From Bradyrhizobium sp. RD5-C2 (GTDB taxonomy: Bacteria > Pseudomonadota > Alphaproteobacteria > Rhizobiales > Xanthobacteraceae), in the NCBI RefSeq assembly GCF_019972155.1, contig NZ_BOVL01000008.1, positions 171,380-235,379 on the forward strand: a stretch of 64,000 nucleotides of DNA, written 5' to 3'. The notes beneath the pieces were generated by a model. That model was not told the origin of the DNA. It did not search any database and worked only from the letters and a program-made list of their open reading frames with translations. Every line of letters begins with the position of its first letter. Within the stretch, counting starts at the first letter, position 1. Shown in pieces: positions 1-7,830 of the stretch. The position numbers and the translations under genes are program-made.

Positions 1-1468
1 CGATAAGGTCCTCGCCGCAGTTGCGGCCACCGGTTACACCACCCCCACTCCCATCCAGGAACAGGCAATCCCGCACGTCCTCGCCCGGCGCGACGTGCTC
101 GGCATTGCCCAGACCGGCACCGGCAAGACCGCTGCCTTCGTTCTCCCGATGCTCACTTTGCTTGAGAAGGGCCGCGCGCGGGCACGCATGCCGCGCACCC
201 TGATCCTCGAGCCGACCCGCGAGCTTGCCGCGCAGGTGAAGGAGCAGTTCGACAAATACGGCGCCGGTCAGAAATTGAACGTGGCGCTGCTGATCGGCGG
301 CGTCTCGTTCGGCGACCAGGACTCCAAGCTGATGCGCGGCGTCGACGTCCTGATCGCAACGCCCGGCCGCCTGCTCGACCACACCGAACGCGGCGGATTG
401 CTGCTCACCGGCGTCGAGCTGCTGGTGATCGACGAAGCCGACCGCATGCTCGACATGGGCTTCATTCCCGACATCGAACGCATTTGCAAGCTCGTCCCCT
501 TCACGCGGCAGACCCTGTTCTTCACCGCGACGATGCCGCCTGAGATCAGCCGCATCACCGAGGCCTTCCTGCACAATCCGGCCCGGATCGAAGTCTCCAA
601 GCCCGCGACCACCGCCGTCACCGTGACGCAATTGCAGGTCCCGGCCGGTCGCGAAGCGCACGACAAGCGCGAGATCCTCCGCCGCCTGCTGCGCGACGCC
701 AAGGACCTCAACAACGCGATCATCTTCTGCAATCGCAAGCGCGAAGTCGCCGTCCTTCACAAATCACTCCAGAAGCACGGCTTCAGTGTCGGCGCCCTGC
801 ACGGCGACATGGATCAGTCCGCCCGCACCGCGGCGCTGGATCAATTCCGCAAGGGCGAGATTCCGCTGCTCGTCGCCTCCGACGTCGCCGCTCGCGGCCT
901 CGACATTCCCGCCGTGAGCCACGTTTTCAATTTCGACGTGCCGCACCACCCCGACGATTACGTCCACCGCATCGGCCGTACCGGCCGCGCCGGACGCACC
1001 GGCACCGCGATCTCCATTGTCACCTCGCTCGACAGCAAGTCGATGACGGCGATCGAGAAGCTGATCGGCCAGCCGATCCCGCGCGCCGAGGGCGACTTCA
1101 CCGTTAAGAGCGAGGCCTCCGACGAGGACGGTGCGCCGCGCCGCTCGCGCAGCCGCGAAGGTTCGCGCGACGGCGCCCGCGGCGGCCGCAAGCCGCGACG
1201 TGAGCGTGAGCCGCGTCAAGGCGAACGCGAAGCACGTCAGGGTGAACGCGAGCCGCGTCAGGACCAGGAGCCCCGCCAGGAGCGTGCAGCCAAGCCGGAG
1301 CGCGAACCGCGTCACGGCCGCGGCACCGCGCCCAGGGCCACCCCGTCGCACGTGCCGTCGATCGGGCGTGCCGAGCCATCGCGGCCGCAGCGCGAGGCGG
1401 ACCATGAGCCCGCCGATCATTCGCACCTGCCCGCCTTCCTGCTGCGACCTGTGCGCGCACGCGCCTAA
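1..1468 (+). CDS. DEAD-box ATP-dependent RNA helicase (5' end cut off by window)
   Basis: The reading frame is already open at base 2, so the N-terminus lies outside the window. The helicase core is complete from the Q motif (TPTPIQEQAIP) onward: Walker A AQTGTGKT, DEAD at 431-442, TAT as the SAT-type motif near 524, and HRIGRTGRAGR near 965. These define an RNA-dependent ATPase that unwinds short duplexes; the overall pattern is closest to the RhlE group. After the core comes a tail of about 110 residues rich in Arg, Glu and Gln with repeated REPRQGER-like units, of the kind that binds RNA non-specifically in this family. The last residues (after about 1380) look unlike the repeat. A likely role is ribosome assembly or mRNA decay, possibly with the RNase E encoded at 47 kb. 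The exact subfamily is inferred. Confidence 0.93.
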   Translation, partial: DKVLAAVAATGYTTPTPIQEQAIPHVLARRDVLGIAQTGTGKTAAFVLPMLTLLEKGRARARMPRTLILEPTRELAAQVKEQFDKYGAGQKLNVALLIGGVSFGDQDSKLMRGVDVLIATPGRLLDHTERGGLLLTGVELLVIDEADRMLDMGFIPDIERICKLVPFTRQTLFFTATMPPEISRITEAFLHNPARIEVSKPATTAVTVTQLQVPAGREAHDKREILRRLLRDAKDLNNAIIFCNRKREVAVLHKSLQKHGFSVGALHGDMDQSARTAALDQFRKGEIPLLVASDVAARGLDIPAVSHVFNFDVPHHPDDYVHRIGRTGRAGRTGTAISIVTSLDSKSMTAIEKLIGQPIPRAEGDFTVKSEASDEDGAPRRSRSREGSRDGARGGRKPRREREPRQGEREARQGEREPRQDQEPRQERAAKPEREPRHGRGTAPRATPSHVPSIGRAEPSRPQREADHEPADHSHLPAFLLRPVRARA

Positions 1469-1779
1469 GGCCGGCTCCGATGCCGCCGCGCCAGCGGCGG
1501 CATTCCGCGGAATCTGTTTCGCCGCCGACCGACACCCACGCTGATTCCTCGCGTTTGAAGCAAATGCGCGCAGTTTTCGCAGCGCAATGGCGAGCAAGCC
1601 AAAAGCTTGCGAAAGCCGCGCGCGATCCGCGATGGGATCGCGTTCGTACGACATTAGTCGCGGCGAAATCCCGTAGTTCCACTGTTTACTTTGCCTTCAT
1701 TCTCGTCCCGTACCCTCGCGCAATAATTTAGTCATTGCTGCCGGGCATGACCGGCATTGCGTGCATTAAGGACGTAACA
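1469..1779. other. Intergenic region, no gene seen
   Basis: About 310 bases separate the helicase from the diguanylate cyclase. Short open frames exist on both strands but have no plausible ribosome binding site or recognisable protein features. A Shine-Dalgarno-like AAGGA at 1768-1772 belongs to the next gene. No convincing terminator hairpin with a T-run was seen after the helicase stop. Confidence 0.5.
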
Positions 1780-2847
1780 GTGGTCAAGCTGCTGGACGAA
1801 CACGAACGTACGTTGGCCTTTGCCGAAGTCGCACTTGGTCAGATTCGCTCGCTTCGTCAGACCGCCGTGCCGCGCAACTACGAAATCTGGTACGTCTACG
1901 CGACCGGATACAACGCACCGCTCAACAAGGTCATCAACGAGACGCTGGCGCGCAGCGGCAAGCTCTCTGAATCCGATCTCGAGCAGATCTACGAAACCTA
2001 TCTGTCGCACATCAAGACCTCGGACCGCATCGACAAGGTCGGCGCACGCGTCATCGGTGAAATCGACGCCGTCATGCGGCTGATCACCGATGCGCTCGGC
2101 GTGTCCGCGACCTACGACGCGAGCCTCGTCGGCGCCAGCGACCGGCTCTCGACCGCGACCACCCGCGACCAGATCAAGACCATCGTCGAGGGGCTGGCCA
2201 AATCGACGCGCGAGATGCGCGAGACCAATCAGGCACTGGAGAACCGGCTCGCGCTGTCGAAGTCGGAGATCAGCGACCTGCAACACAGCCTCGAGGCGAT
2301 CCGCGCCGAGAGCCTGACCGATCCGCTCACCGGCCTCGGCAACCGCAAATATTTCGACCGCTCGATCGACATGGCGGTGCAGGCTGCTTTGGCCAGCGGC
2401 GAGCCGCTATCGCTCCTGATGTTCGACATCGATCACTTCAAGTCGTTCAACGATTCCTACGGCCATCTCACCGGCGACCAGGTGCTGCGGCTGGTGGCGC
2501 AGTCGCTGAAGCAGACCATCAAGGGCCAGGACATCACCGCCCGCTATGGCGGCGAAGAATTCGCGGTGGTGCTGCCGAACACCGCGCTGCGCCAGGCGCT
2601 GACGGTCGCCGACCACATCCGCCGTGCCGTGATGGCCAAGGAGCTGAAGAAGAAGTCGACCGGCGAGATCCTCGGCCGCGTCACGATCTCGGTCGGCGTC
2701 TCCATGCTGAAGCCGGCCGACGACACGGACTCGCTGATCGAGCGCGCCGACGCCTGCCTCTACGCCGCCAAGCGCGCCGGCCGCAACCGCGTGATCTGCG
2801 AAGCCGACCCGGAATACAGCGCCGAGACCCAGACCCAAGTGGCGTGA
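1780..2847 (+). CDS. Diguanylate cyclase (GGDEF domain protein)
   Basis: The C-terminal half is a GGDEF domain that would make cyclic-di-GMP from two GTP. The active-site motif is RYGGEEF, with GGEEF at residues 257-261. The substrate-binding DIDHFKSFND helix and the DPLTGLGNR entry motif are present. The N-terminal half (about 180 residues) is soluble, has no recognisable sensor fold and ends in a probable coiled coil around residues 140-180, a usual dimerisation linker. The inhibitory I-site reads KGQD rather than RxxD, so product inhibition may be weak. I chose the GTG at 1780 because AAGGA lies 7 bases upstream; a TTG at 1735 and an ATG at 1747 are in frame but lack a ribosome site. No transmembrane segment is seen, so it is probably cytoplasmic. 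Confidence 0.9.
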   Translation: MVKLLDEHERTLAFAEVALGQIRSLRQTAVPRNYEIWYVYATGYNAPLNKVINETLARSGKLSESDLEQIYETYLSHIKTSDRIDKVGARVIGEIDAVMRLITDALGVSATYDASLVGASDRLSTATTRDQIKTIVEGLAKSTREMRETNQALENRLALSKSEISDLQHSLEAIRAESLTDPLTGLGNRKYFDRSIDMAVQAALASGEPLSLLMFDIDHFKSFNDSYGHLTGDQVLRLVAQSLKQTIKGQDITARYGGEEFAVVLPNTALRQALTVADHIRRAVMAKELKKKSTGEILGRVTISVGVSMLKPADDTDSLIERADACLYAAKRAGRNRVICEADPEYSAETQTQVA

Positions 2848-2870
2848 CCGGTCCGCGTCTTTCTCCCCAT

Positions 2871-2956
2871 CGTCATTGCGAGCGAAGCGAAGCAATCCAT
2901 CTGCCCGCAAATGCGGATAGATGGATTGCTTCGTCGCTACGCTCCTCGCAATGACG
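2871..2956. repeat. Intergenic palindromic repeat (REP-like)
   Basis: An imperfect inverted repeat: CGTCATTGCGAGCGAAGCGA at 2871 onward returns in reverse complement ending CGCAATGACG at 2956. The arms meet around TGCCCGCAAATGCGG. It sits between the 3' ends of two convergent genes. Elements starting CGTCATTGCGAGCG are familiar multi-copy palindromes in Bradyrhizobium/Rhodopseudomonas chromosomes; copy number here cannot be checked. Confidence 0.75.
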
Positions 2957-2973
2957 TGGATAGAGCGGCGGCC

Positions 2974-3456
2974 TTAGGGTGAGGATTTTTTCTTCGGAGC
3001 GCGCCTGCTGGTCGTCTTGGCCGCTTTCTTCGCCGCTCTTTTGGTCGTTGCCCTCTTCCCCGCGCTCTTCTTCGCGGCGACCTTCTTCACCGGCGCCTTC
3101 GCCGTCCGCTCAGCCGACCGTTTCCTCGGCCGCTTGCGCAGCGCGGCGCGCCGGGCGGCGCCGAGCGCCGAGCGTGCCCAGACCGCAAGCTCCTCGGAAT
3201 CATCGAACAGCCGCGCCGGCAGCTGCCAGTACGAGTTCACCGTGACGGTTTTTTCCCGCGTCGTGTACTGGAACGGCTTGGAGCCTTCGGCCTCGAACTG
3301 CGGAATGGTCTCCTCGTCGGCGCGGAAGTAGAGCCCGGCACGCAGGGCGAGCGCGAAGTTGGTGCCGTCAGCGGAGATGCCGTAGCCGGAGAACATCCGG
3401 CGCAGCGTGACCGGACCGAAATCGGCGAACAGGTCGGTCAGGAATTCGCGGTCCAT
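2974..3456 (-). CDS. TfoX N-terminal-domain protein with histone-like Lys/Ala tail
   Basis: Residues 1-100 match the TfoX/Sxy N-terminal domain (LFADFGPVTLRRMFSGYGIS near the start, then the YFRADEET and PFQYTTREK stretches). In gammaproteobacteria TfoX regulates competence; stand-alone copies of the N-domain in alphaproteobacteria have no settled role. Residues 101-160 are a low-complexity tail of Lys, Arg, Ala, Ser and Thr with KKxAAKK- and KRAAKKAAK-type units, as in histone-H1-like bacterial proteins, which suggests binding to DNA. The helix-hairpin-helix C-terminal domain of full TfoX is absent. The gene is convergent with the cyclase and follows the end of the suf operon at about 150 bases. 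The family call is firm; the function is not known. Confidence 0.8.
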   Translation of the reverse strand: MDREFLTDLFADFGPVTLRRMFSGYGISADGTNFALALRAGLYFRADEETIPQFEAEGSKPFQYTTREKTVTVNSYWQLPARLFDDSEELAVWARSALGAARRAALRKRPRKRSAERTAKAPVKKVAAKKSAGKRATTKRAAKKAAKTTSRRAPKKKSSP

Positions 3457-3564
3457 GTGCCACCCTTGTTCCAGCGCGGCCGAACGCGCCTGCCGCAGCC
3501 TGTTGGCAGCGCAGTATGGTCGACGACGGCGTCGACATGCAACGATGGTGGGTATCGGATAACG

Positions 3565-3588
3565 CGCGAGCGCGATTGCGCGCTCGCG
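3565..3588. other. Perfect GC stem-loop after the suf operon
   Basis: CGCGAGCGCG, a 4-base loop ATTG, then CGCGCTCGCG: a 10-bp perfect stem. It lies 15 bases beyond the sufA stop in the direction of suf transcription. There is no T-run, so it is not a canonical intrinsic terminator; it could protect the mRNA 3' end or help Rho-dependent termination. Confidence 0.55.
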
Positions 3589-3603
3589 AGGGCGCAGCAG
3601 CGA

Positions 3604-4002
3604 TCAGACCGTCGCCGGCTTGAGCTGCACCGATTCGCCGCAACCGCAGGCGGAAACCTGGTTCGGGTTGTTGAACACGAACTGGGCCTGCATCCTGTCG
3701 GCCACGTAGTCCATCTCGGTGCCGAGCAGGAACAGCACGGCCTTCGGATCGACCAGGATCTTCACGCCCTTGTCCTCGACCACTTCGTCGGTCGGACGGA
3801 TCTCATGGGCGTATTCGACGGTGTAGGATTGTCCGGCGCAGCCGCCGTTCTTGATGCCGACGCGCAGGCCGACGATCTCAGAATCGGCGCGCTTGGTCAG
3901 CTCGGTGATCCGCTCCGCCGCGGCATCGGTCAGTCTCATGACCTGCGGGCGCGGGCGCTTCGGCTTGGCTGGGGTTGGTGAGGCTTGTGTCATGTCACTC
4001 AT
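3604..4002 (-). CDS. sufA: SufA, A-type iron-sulfur carrier
   Basis: This is a 132-residue HesB/IscA/SufA protein. The three conserved cysteines are present: C55 in NGGCAGQSY, and C119 and C121 in the C-terminal ACGCGES motif. Such proteins accept an Fe-S cluster from the SufBCD scaffold and pass it to apo-targets in the cytoplasm. The 20-residue Pro/Lys-rich N-terminal lead is longer than usual. It is the last gene of the minus-strand suf operon, 65 bases after sufT, and is followed by a strong stem-loop. A second ATG three codons in is possible, but GGGA lies 8 bases before the first. Confidence 0.93.
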   Translation of the reverse strand: MSDMTQASPTPAKPKRPRPQVMRLTDAAAERITELTKRADSEIVGLRVGIKNGGCAGQSYTVEYAHEIRPTDEVVEDKGVKILVDPKAVLFLLGTEMDYVADRMQAQFVFNNPNQVSACGCGESVQLKPATV

Positions 4003-4067
4003 GTGGTCAGTCCCAGCGGCAAATCAATTGCCAGTCATTCCAAGGTTAAGCTCGATCCCCTAACGCA

Positions 4068-4439
4068 TCACCACATATTGAGGACGAGGCGTGCCTCGTC
4101 CGACATCCGGTCCGGCGTCCAGGCCGGATCCCACACCAGATTGACGTTGACGACGCCGACGCCGGGAACGCTGGCAACCGCGTTCTCGACCATCTGCGGC
4201 AACTCGCCGGCGGCCGGGCAGTTCGGCGTGGTCAGCGTCATCAGGATGTCGACCGAGCGATCATCCTTGAGGTCGACCTTGTAGATCAGGCCGAGCTCGT
4301 AGATGTCGGCCGGGATTTCCGGATCGAACACCGTCTTCAGCGCTGCGACGATCTCGCCGCTCATGCGCTCGGTCTCCTCCGCCGGCAGTGCCGAGGTGGT
4401 TTCCATGGTGGCCGTCTTGACTTCGGCTGTATCGGTCAT
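4068..4439 (-). CDS. sufT: SufT-type Fe-S assembly protein (DUF59/MIP18 family)
   Basis: A 123-residue protein with the DUF59 core: VFDPEIPADIYELGLIY, then the LTTPNCPAAGELP loop with the conserved cysteine and the PGVGVVNVNLVWDPAW strand. DUF59 proteins placed in suf operons (SufT, PaaD-like) act as auxiliary Fe-S maturation factors. The first 25 residues are a variable lead. Its start codon overlaps the sufS stop in an ATGA arrangement, so translation of the two is probably coupled. Function follows from family membership and operon position; the exact step is not established from sequence. Confidence 0.9.
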   Translation of the reverse strand: MTDTAEVKTATMETTSALPAEETERMSGEIVAALKTVFDPEIPADIYELGLIYKVDLKDDRSVDILMTLTTPNCPAAGELPQMVENAVASVPGVGVVNVNLVWDPAWTPDRMSDEARLVLNMW

Positions 4440-5677
4440 GCGAACAATTCCCGCGCCTTGATCAGCGCCTGCGCCAGATGGTCGACTTCTTCCCTTGTAT
4501 TATACATTCCGAAGGACGCCCGGCAGGTGGCCGTGACGTTGAACCGCTCTAAAAGCGGCATCACGCAATGGGTGCCGGCGCGCACCGCGATGCCCTGCCG
4601 GTCGATCACGGTCGCGACATCGTGGGGGTGCGCGCCCTTCATCTCGAAGGAAATCACCGGGCCCTTGTTGCGGGCCGTGCCGATCACGCGAATCGAATTG
4701 ATCTCGCGCAGGCGCTCCTGCGCGTAGCTGAGCAGCTCATGCTCATGCGCAGCAATGCGCTCCTTGCCGATCGAATTGACGTAGTCGATCGCAGCACCGA
4801 GCCCGATCGCCTCGACGATCGGCGGCGTCCCGGCCTCGAACTTGTGCGGCGGATCGCCATAGGTGACCCAATCCTTGGCCACTTCACGGATCATCTCGCC
4901 GCCGCCGTTGAACGGCCGCATCGCCACCAGATGCTCGTGCTTGGCATAGAGTGCGCCGATGCCGGTCGGCCCGTACACCTTGTGGCCGGTGAAAGCGTAG
5001 AAATCGCAATCGAGGTCCTGAACGTCGACAGGCAGGTGCACCGCGCCCTGTGCGCCGTCGACCAGCACCGGAATGCCGCGGGCGTGGGCGAGCCGGACCA
5101 CCTCCTTGACCGGAACCAGGGTGCCGAGCGCGTTCGACATCTGGGTGATCGCGACGATCTTGGTACGCGGGCTCAGGAGCTTCTCGAACTCCTCGATCAG
5201 GAAGTTGCCTTCGTCGTCGACCGGCGCCCACTTGATCACGGCACCATGACGCTCCCTGAGGAAGTGCCACGGCACGATGTTGGAATGGTGCTCCATGATC
5301 GAGAGGACGATCTCGTCGCCCTCCCCAATGTTCACCCCGCCCCAGGACGATGCCACCAAATTGATCGCCTCGGTGACGTTGCGGGTGAAGACGATCTCTT
5401 CGGTGCGGCGGGCGTTGATGAACTGCGCGACCTTGCCGCGGGCGCCCTCATAGGCCTCCGTCGCGGCATTGGCGAGGTAATGCAGGCCGCGATGCACGTT
5501 GGCGTATTCGCTCTTGTAGGCCTCGGTCATGCGGTCGAGCACCGCGTTCGGCTTCTGCGCCGAGGCCGCGTTGTCGAGATAGACCAGCGGCTTGCCGTAG
5601 ATCTGCATGGCGAGCGCCGGGAAATCCTGCCGCACCAGAGCGACGTCGTAAGAACCGTTGGCGACCGCCTTGTGCAT
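4436..5677 (-). CDS. sufS: SufS cysteine desulfurase
   Basis: A 413-residue group II PLP-dependent cysteine desulfurase. It takes sulfur from cysteine, leaving alanine, and holds it as a persulfide for SufBCD. K233 in FTGHKVYGPTGIG is the PLP-binding lysine; the persulfide cysteine is C371 in RAGTHCVMPL. Other family marks are YLDNAASAQKP near the N-terminus and EHHSNIVPW in the cofactor pocket. I prefer the ATG at 5677, which has GAGG 8 bases upstream, over the GTG at 5683 that overlaps the sufD stop. No SufE gene is visible in the window, so the sulfur acceptor must be encoded elsewhere or differ. Confidence 0.95.
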   Translation of the reverse strand: MHKAVANGSYDVALVRQDFPALAMQIYGKPLVYLDNAASAQKPNAVLDRMTEAYKSEYANVHRGLHYLANAATEAYEGARGKVAQFINARRTEEIVFTRNVTEAINLVASSWGGVNIGEGDEIVLSIMEHHSNIVPWHFLRERHGAVIKWAPVDDEGNFLIEEFEKLLSPRTKIVAITQMSNALGTLVPVKEVVRLAHARGIPVLVDGAQGAVHLPVDVQDLDCDFYAFTGHKVYGPTGIGALYAKHEHLVAMRPFNGGGEMIREVAKDWVTYGDPPHKFEAGTPPIVEAIGLGAAIDYVNSIGKERIAAHEHELLSYAQERLREINSIRVIGTARNKGPVISFEMKGAHPHDVATVIDRQGIAVRAGTHCVMPLLERFNVTATCRASFGMYNTREEVDHLAQALIKARELFA

Positions 5678-5679
5678 GC

Positions 5680-7002
5680 TCACGCCCTCGCCTGAAGCCA
5701 GCGCTGCGCGGTCGCAATTGCGACCTCGCGCAACGCGTCGCTGGCAATCGTCTCGATCGCCTCGCCGACGAAGGCCTGGATCAGAAGCGCCTGCGCTTCC
5801 TTCTCCGGCAGTCCGCGGGCGCGCATGTAGAACAGCAGGCTCTCGTCGAGCGCGCCGGTGGTCGCACCGTGACCGCAGGTGACGTCGTCGGCGAAGATTT
5901 CGAGCTCGGGCTTGTTGTCGGCTTCCGCGTCATCGGACAGCAGCAGCGCGCGGGTCATCATCTTGGCGTCGGTCTTCTGCGCGTCCGGACGGACGATGAT
6001 GCGGCCCTGGAATACGGAATGGGCACGGTCGTCGACGACGGCACGGAATATCTCGCGGCTCGCGCAGTGTGGCACCGCGTGATCCATGAACAGCGTGGTG
6101 TCGGCGTGCTGCTTGCCGTTGATCAGGTTGACGCCGTTGGTCTCAACATTGGAGCCCTCGCCGGCGCAGGTGACCGTCAGCTGGTAGCGGCTGACATGAC
6201 CGCCCGAGGTCAGGCCGAACGTGTTGAAATGGGCGTGCGCGCCGAGCGACACGGTCGCCGAGGAAATGTTGAAGGCATCGACGCTGTCTTCAACCAGACG
6301 CACGTGATCGAGCCGCGCATTGTCGCCGATCGCGACAATCAGCCCGTCATGGGTCTGATAGGCCTTGGCGCCATCGCCTGCGAGATAGCTCTCCACCAGC
6401 GTCACGCCGGTATCGCGGCCGAGCCGGAGCAGCGAACGCGTGAACATCGCAGTCGGCGTCGCGCCGGAGGCGACGTGGACGATGTGCAGCGGCTGGGCCA
6501 GCACCGTGCCATTGGCGATGTCGATGACGACGCCATCGGTCGCCATCGCACCGTTCAGTGCGATCATGGGATTGGACGTGTCTGACGCAAAGGCCTGCGC
6601 CGAAAGCGCGGCATCGCCGGCGTCGAGCACCTCGCGCAGCGGGCGGATGCTGAGTCCCTTGTCGAGATTACCGAGATCGGACAGATCAGGCGCGAAAGCG
6701 CCGTCGACCAGCACCAGGCGGCGCACGCCGTCGATCGCCCGCAGCTCGACGGCAGCAGCGGCGCGATTCAGTGCTGCGGCATCCGGCGCAGGGGCCAGCG
6801 GCAGCACCTCGCGCATCAGCGCGCGCAGGTCGGTGTACTTCCAATCCTCGATCCGGCGATGCGGCAGGCCAAGGCGCTCATAGGCCTCGAATGCCTCGCG
6901 GCGCTGATCGGCGATCTTGCCCTTGCCCGGCAGACGGTCGCGCACGACGGCGAATGCATCGCCCAGCGCGCGTCCGGTCTCGGTCTTTGCAACAACGTTC
7001 AT
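5680..7002 (-). CDS. sufD: SufD, Fe-S cluster assembly scaffold subunit
   Basis: A 440-residue SufD protein. SufD pairs with SufB and two SufC ATPases to form the SufBC2D scaffold. The N-terminal helical region carries RIEDWKYTDLR, typical of SufD; the C-terminal half is the right-handed beta-helix core of the SufB/SufD family, with HNTFGLTSGG-like strands, VFQGRIIVRPDAQKTDAKM, and the C-terminal CGHGATTGALDESLLFYMRARG segment whose Cys and His are conserved at the SufB-SufD interface. It lies 17 bases after sufC and directly before sufS, in the order usual for alphaproteobacteria. Confidence 0.95.
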   Translation of the reverse strand: MNVVAKTETGRALGDAFAVVRDRLPGKGKIADQRREAFEAYERLGLPHRRIEDWKYTDLRALMREVLPLAPAPDAAALNRAAAAVELRAIDGVRRLVLVDGAFAPDLSDLGNLDKGLSIRPLREVLDAGDAALSAQAFASDTSNPMIALNGAMATDGVVIDIANGTVLAQPLHIVHVASGATPTAMFTRSLLRLGRDTGVTLVESYLAGDGAKAYQTHDGLIVAIGDNARLDHVRLVEDSVDAFNISSATVSLGAHAHFNTFGLTSGGHVSRYQLTVTCAGEGSNVETNGVNLINGKQHADTTLFMDHAVPHCASREIFRAVVDDRAHSVFQGRIIVRPDAQKTDAKMMTRALLLSDDAEADNKPELEIFADDVTCGHGATTGALDESLLFYMRARGLPEKEAQALLIQAFVGEAIETIASDALREVAIATAQRWLQARA

Positions 7003-7019
7003 CTGAGAACCCGCATTTA

Positions 7020-7772
7020 TCAGGCAGCGTCTTCGAACTGCGCGTAACCGGACTCTTCCAGCTCCAGCGCAAGTTCCTTGCCGCCGCTCTTCACCACCCG
7101 GCCCTTCGACATCACGTGCACGACGTCGGGCACGATGTAGTTGAGCAGCCGCTGATAGTGGGTGATGACGACCATCGCGCGCTCCGGCGAGCGCAAGGCG
7201 TTGACGCCGTCGGCTGCAATCCGCAGCGCGTCGATGTCGAGGCCGGAATCCATTTCGTCGAGAATGCAGACGGCCGGCTCGAACAGCGCCATCTGCAGGA
7301 TCTCATTGCGCTTCTTCTCGCCGCCGGAGAAGCCGACATTGACGCCGCGCTTCAGCATGTCCTGCGGAATGTTGAGCGACTTGGCGACCTCGCGGACCTT
7401 CCTGAGGAAGGCCGGCGACGAGATTTCGTCTTCGCCGCGCGCCTTGCGCTGGGCGTTGAGCGCCGCATGCAGGAAATTCCAGGTGGTCACGCCGGGGATT
7501 TCCACCGGATACTGGAACGCCAGGAATACGCCCTTGGCGGCGCGCTCGTTGGGCGCCATCTCCAGCAGGTCCTCGCCCTTGAACAGGATTTGCCCGCCGG
7601 TGACTTCGTAGCCGGGCTTGCCCGCGATGACGTGGGAAAGCGTCGACTTGCCGGAGCCGTTCGGCCCCATGATCGCGTGCACCTCGCCCGGGTTCACCGT
7701 GAGCGACAGCCCGTGGAGGATCTCACGCTCCTCGACACGAACCTGCAGATCTTTCACTTCAAGCAGAGACAT
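7020..7772 (-). CDS. sufC: SufC, ABC-type ATPase of the SufBCD complex
   Basis: A 250-residue cytoplasmic ABC ATPase. It has Walker A GPNGSGKST, the signature FSGGEKKRNEI (the SufC-type variant) and Walker B VCILDEMDSGLD, with the H-loop at VVITHYQR. ATP binding by SufC reshapes the SufB-SufD interface during cluster assembly; it is not a transporter. The start is the ATG at 7772 (MSLLEVKDLQ), preceded by AGGA with 8-base spacing; an upstream in-frame ATG at 7799 is less likely. The gene sits between sufB and sufD. Confidence 0.96.
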   Translation of the reverse strand: MSLLEVKDLQVRVEEREILHGLSLTVNPGEVHAIMGPNGSGKSTLSHVIAGKPGYEVTGGQILFKGEDLLEMAPNERAAKGVFLAFQYPVEIPGVTTWNFLHAALNAQRKARGEDEISSPAFLRKVREVAKSLNIPQDMLKRGVNVGFSGGEKKRNEILQMALFEPAVCILDEMDSGLDIDALRIAADGVNALRSPERAMVVITHYQRLLNYIVPDVVHVMSKGRVVKSGGKELALELEESGYAQFEDAA

Positions 7773-7830
7773 CTGATTTTTCCTGAGCATCATCCGCAAG
7801 GCGCGTCGGCCGCGCCGTTAGCGGGATGGA

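Noticed and set aside
1480..1731. An 83-codon frame between the helicase and the cyclase
   Set aside because: No ribosome binding site, atypical composition, and no recognisable features; treated as non-coding.
4568..5695. A long plus-strand frame opposite sufS
   Set aside because: sufS has all catalytic motifs, and the opposite frame shows no protein-like features or ribosome site.
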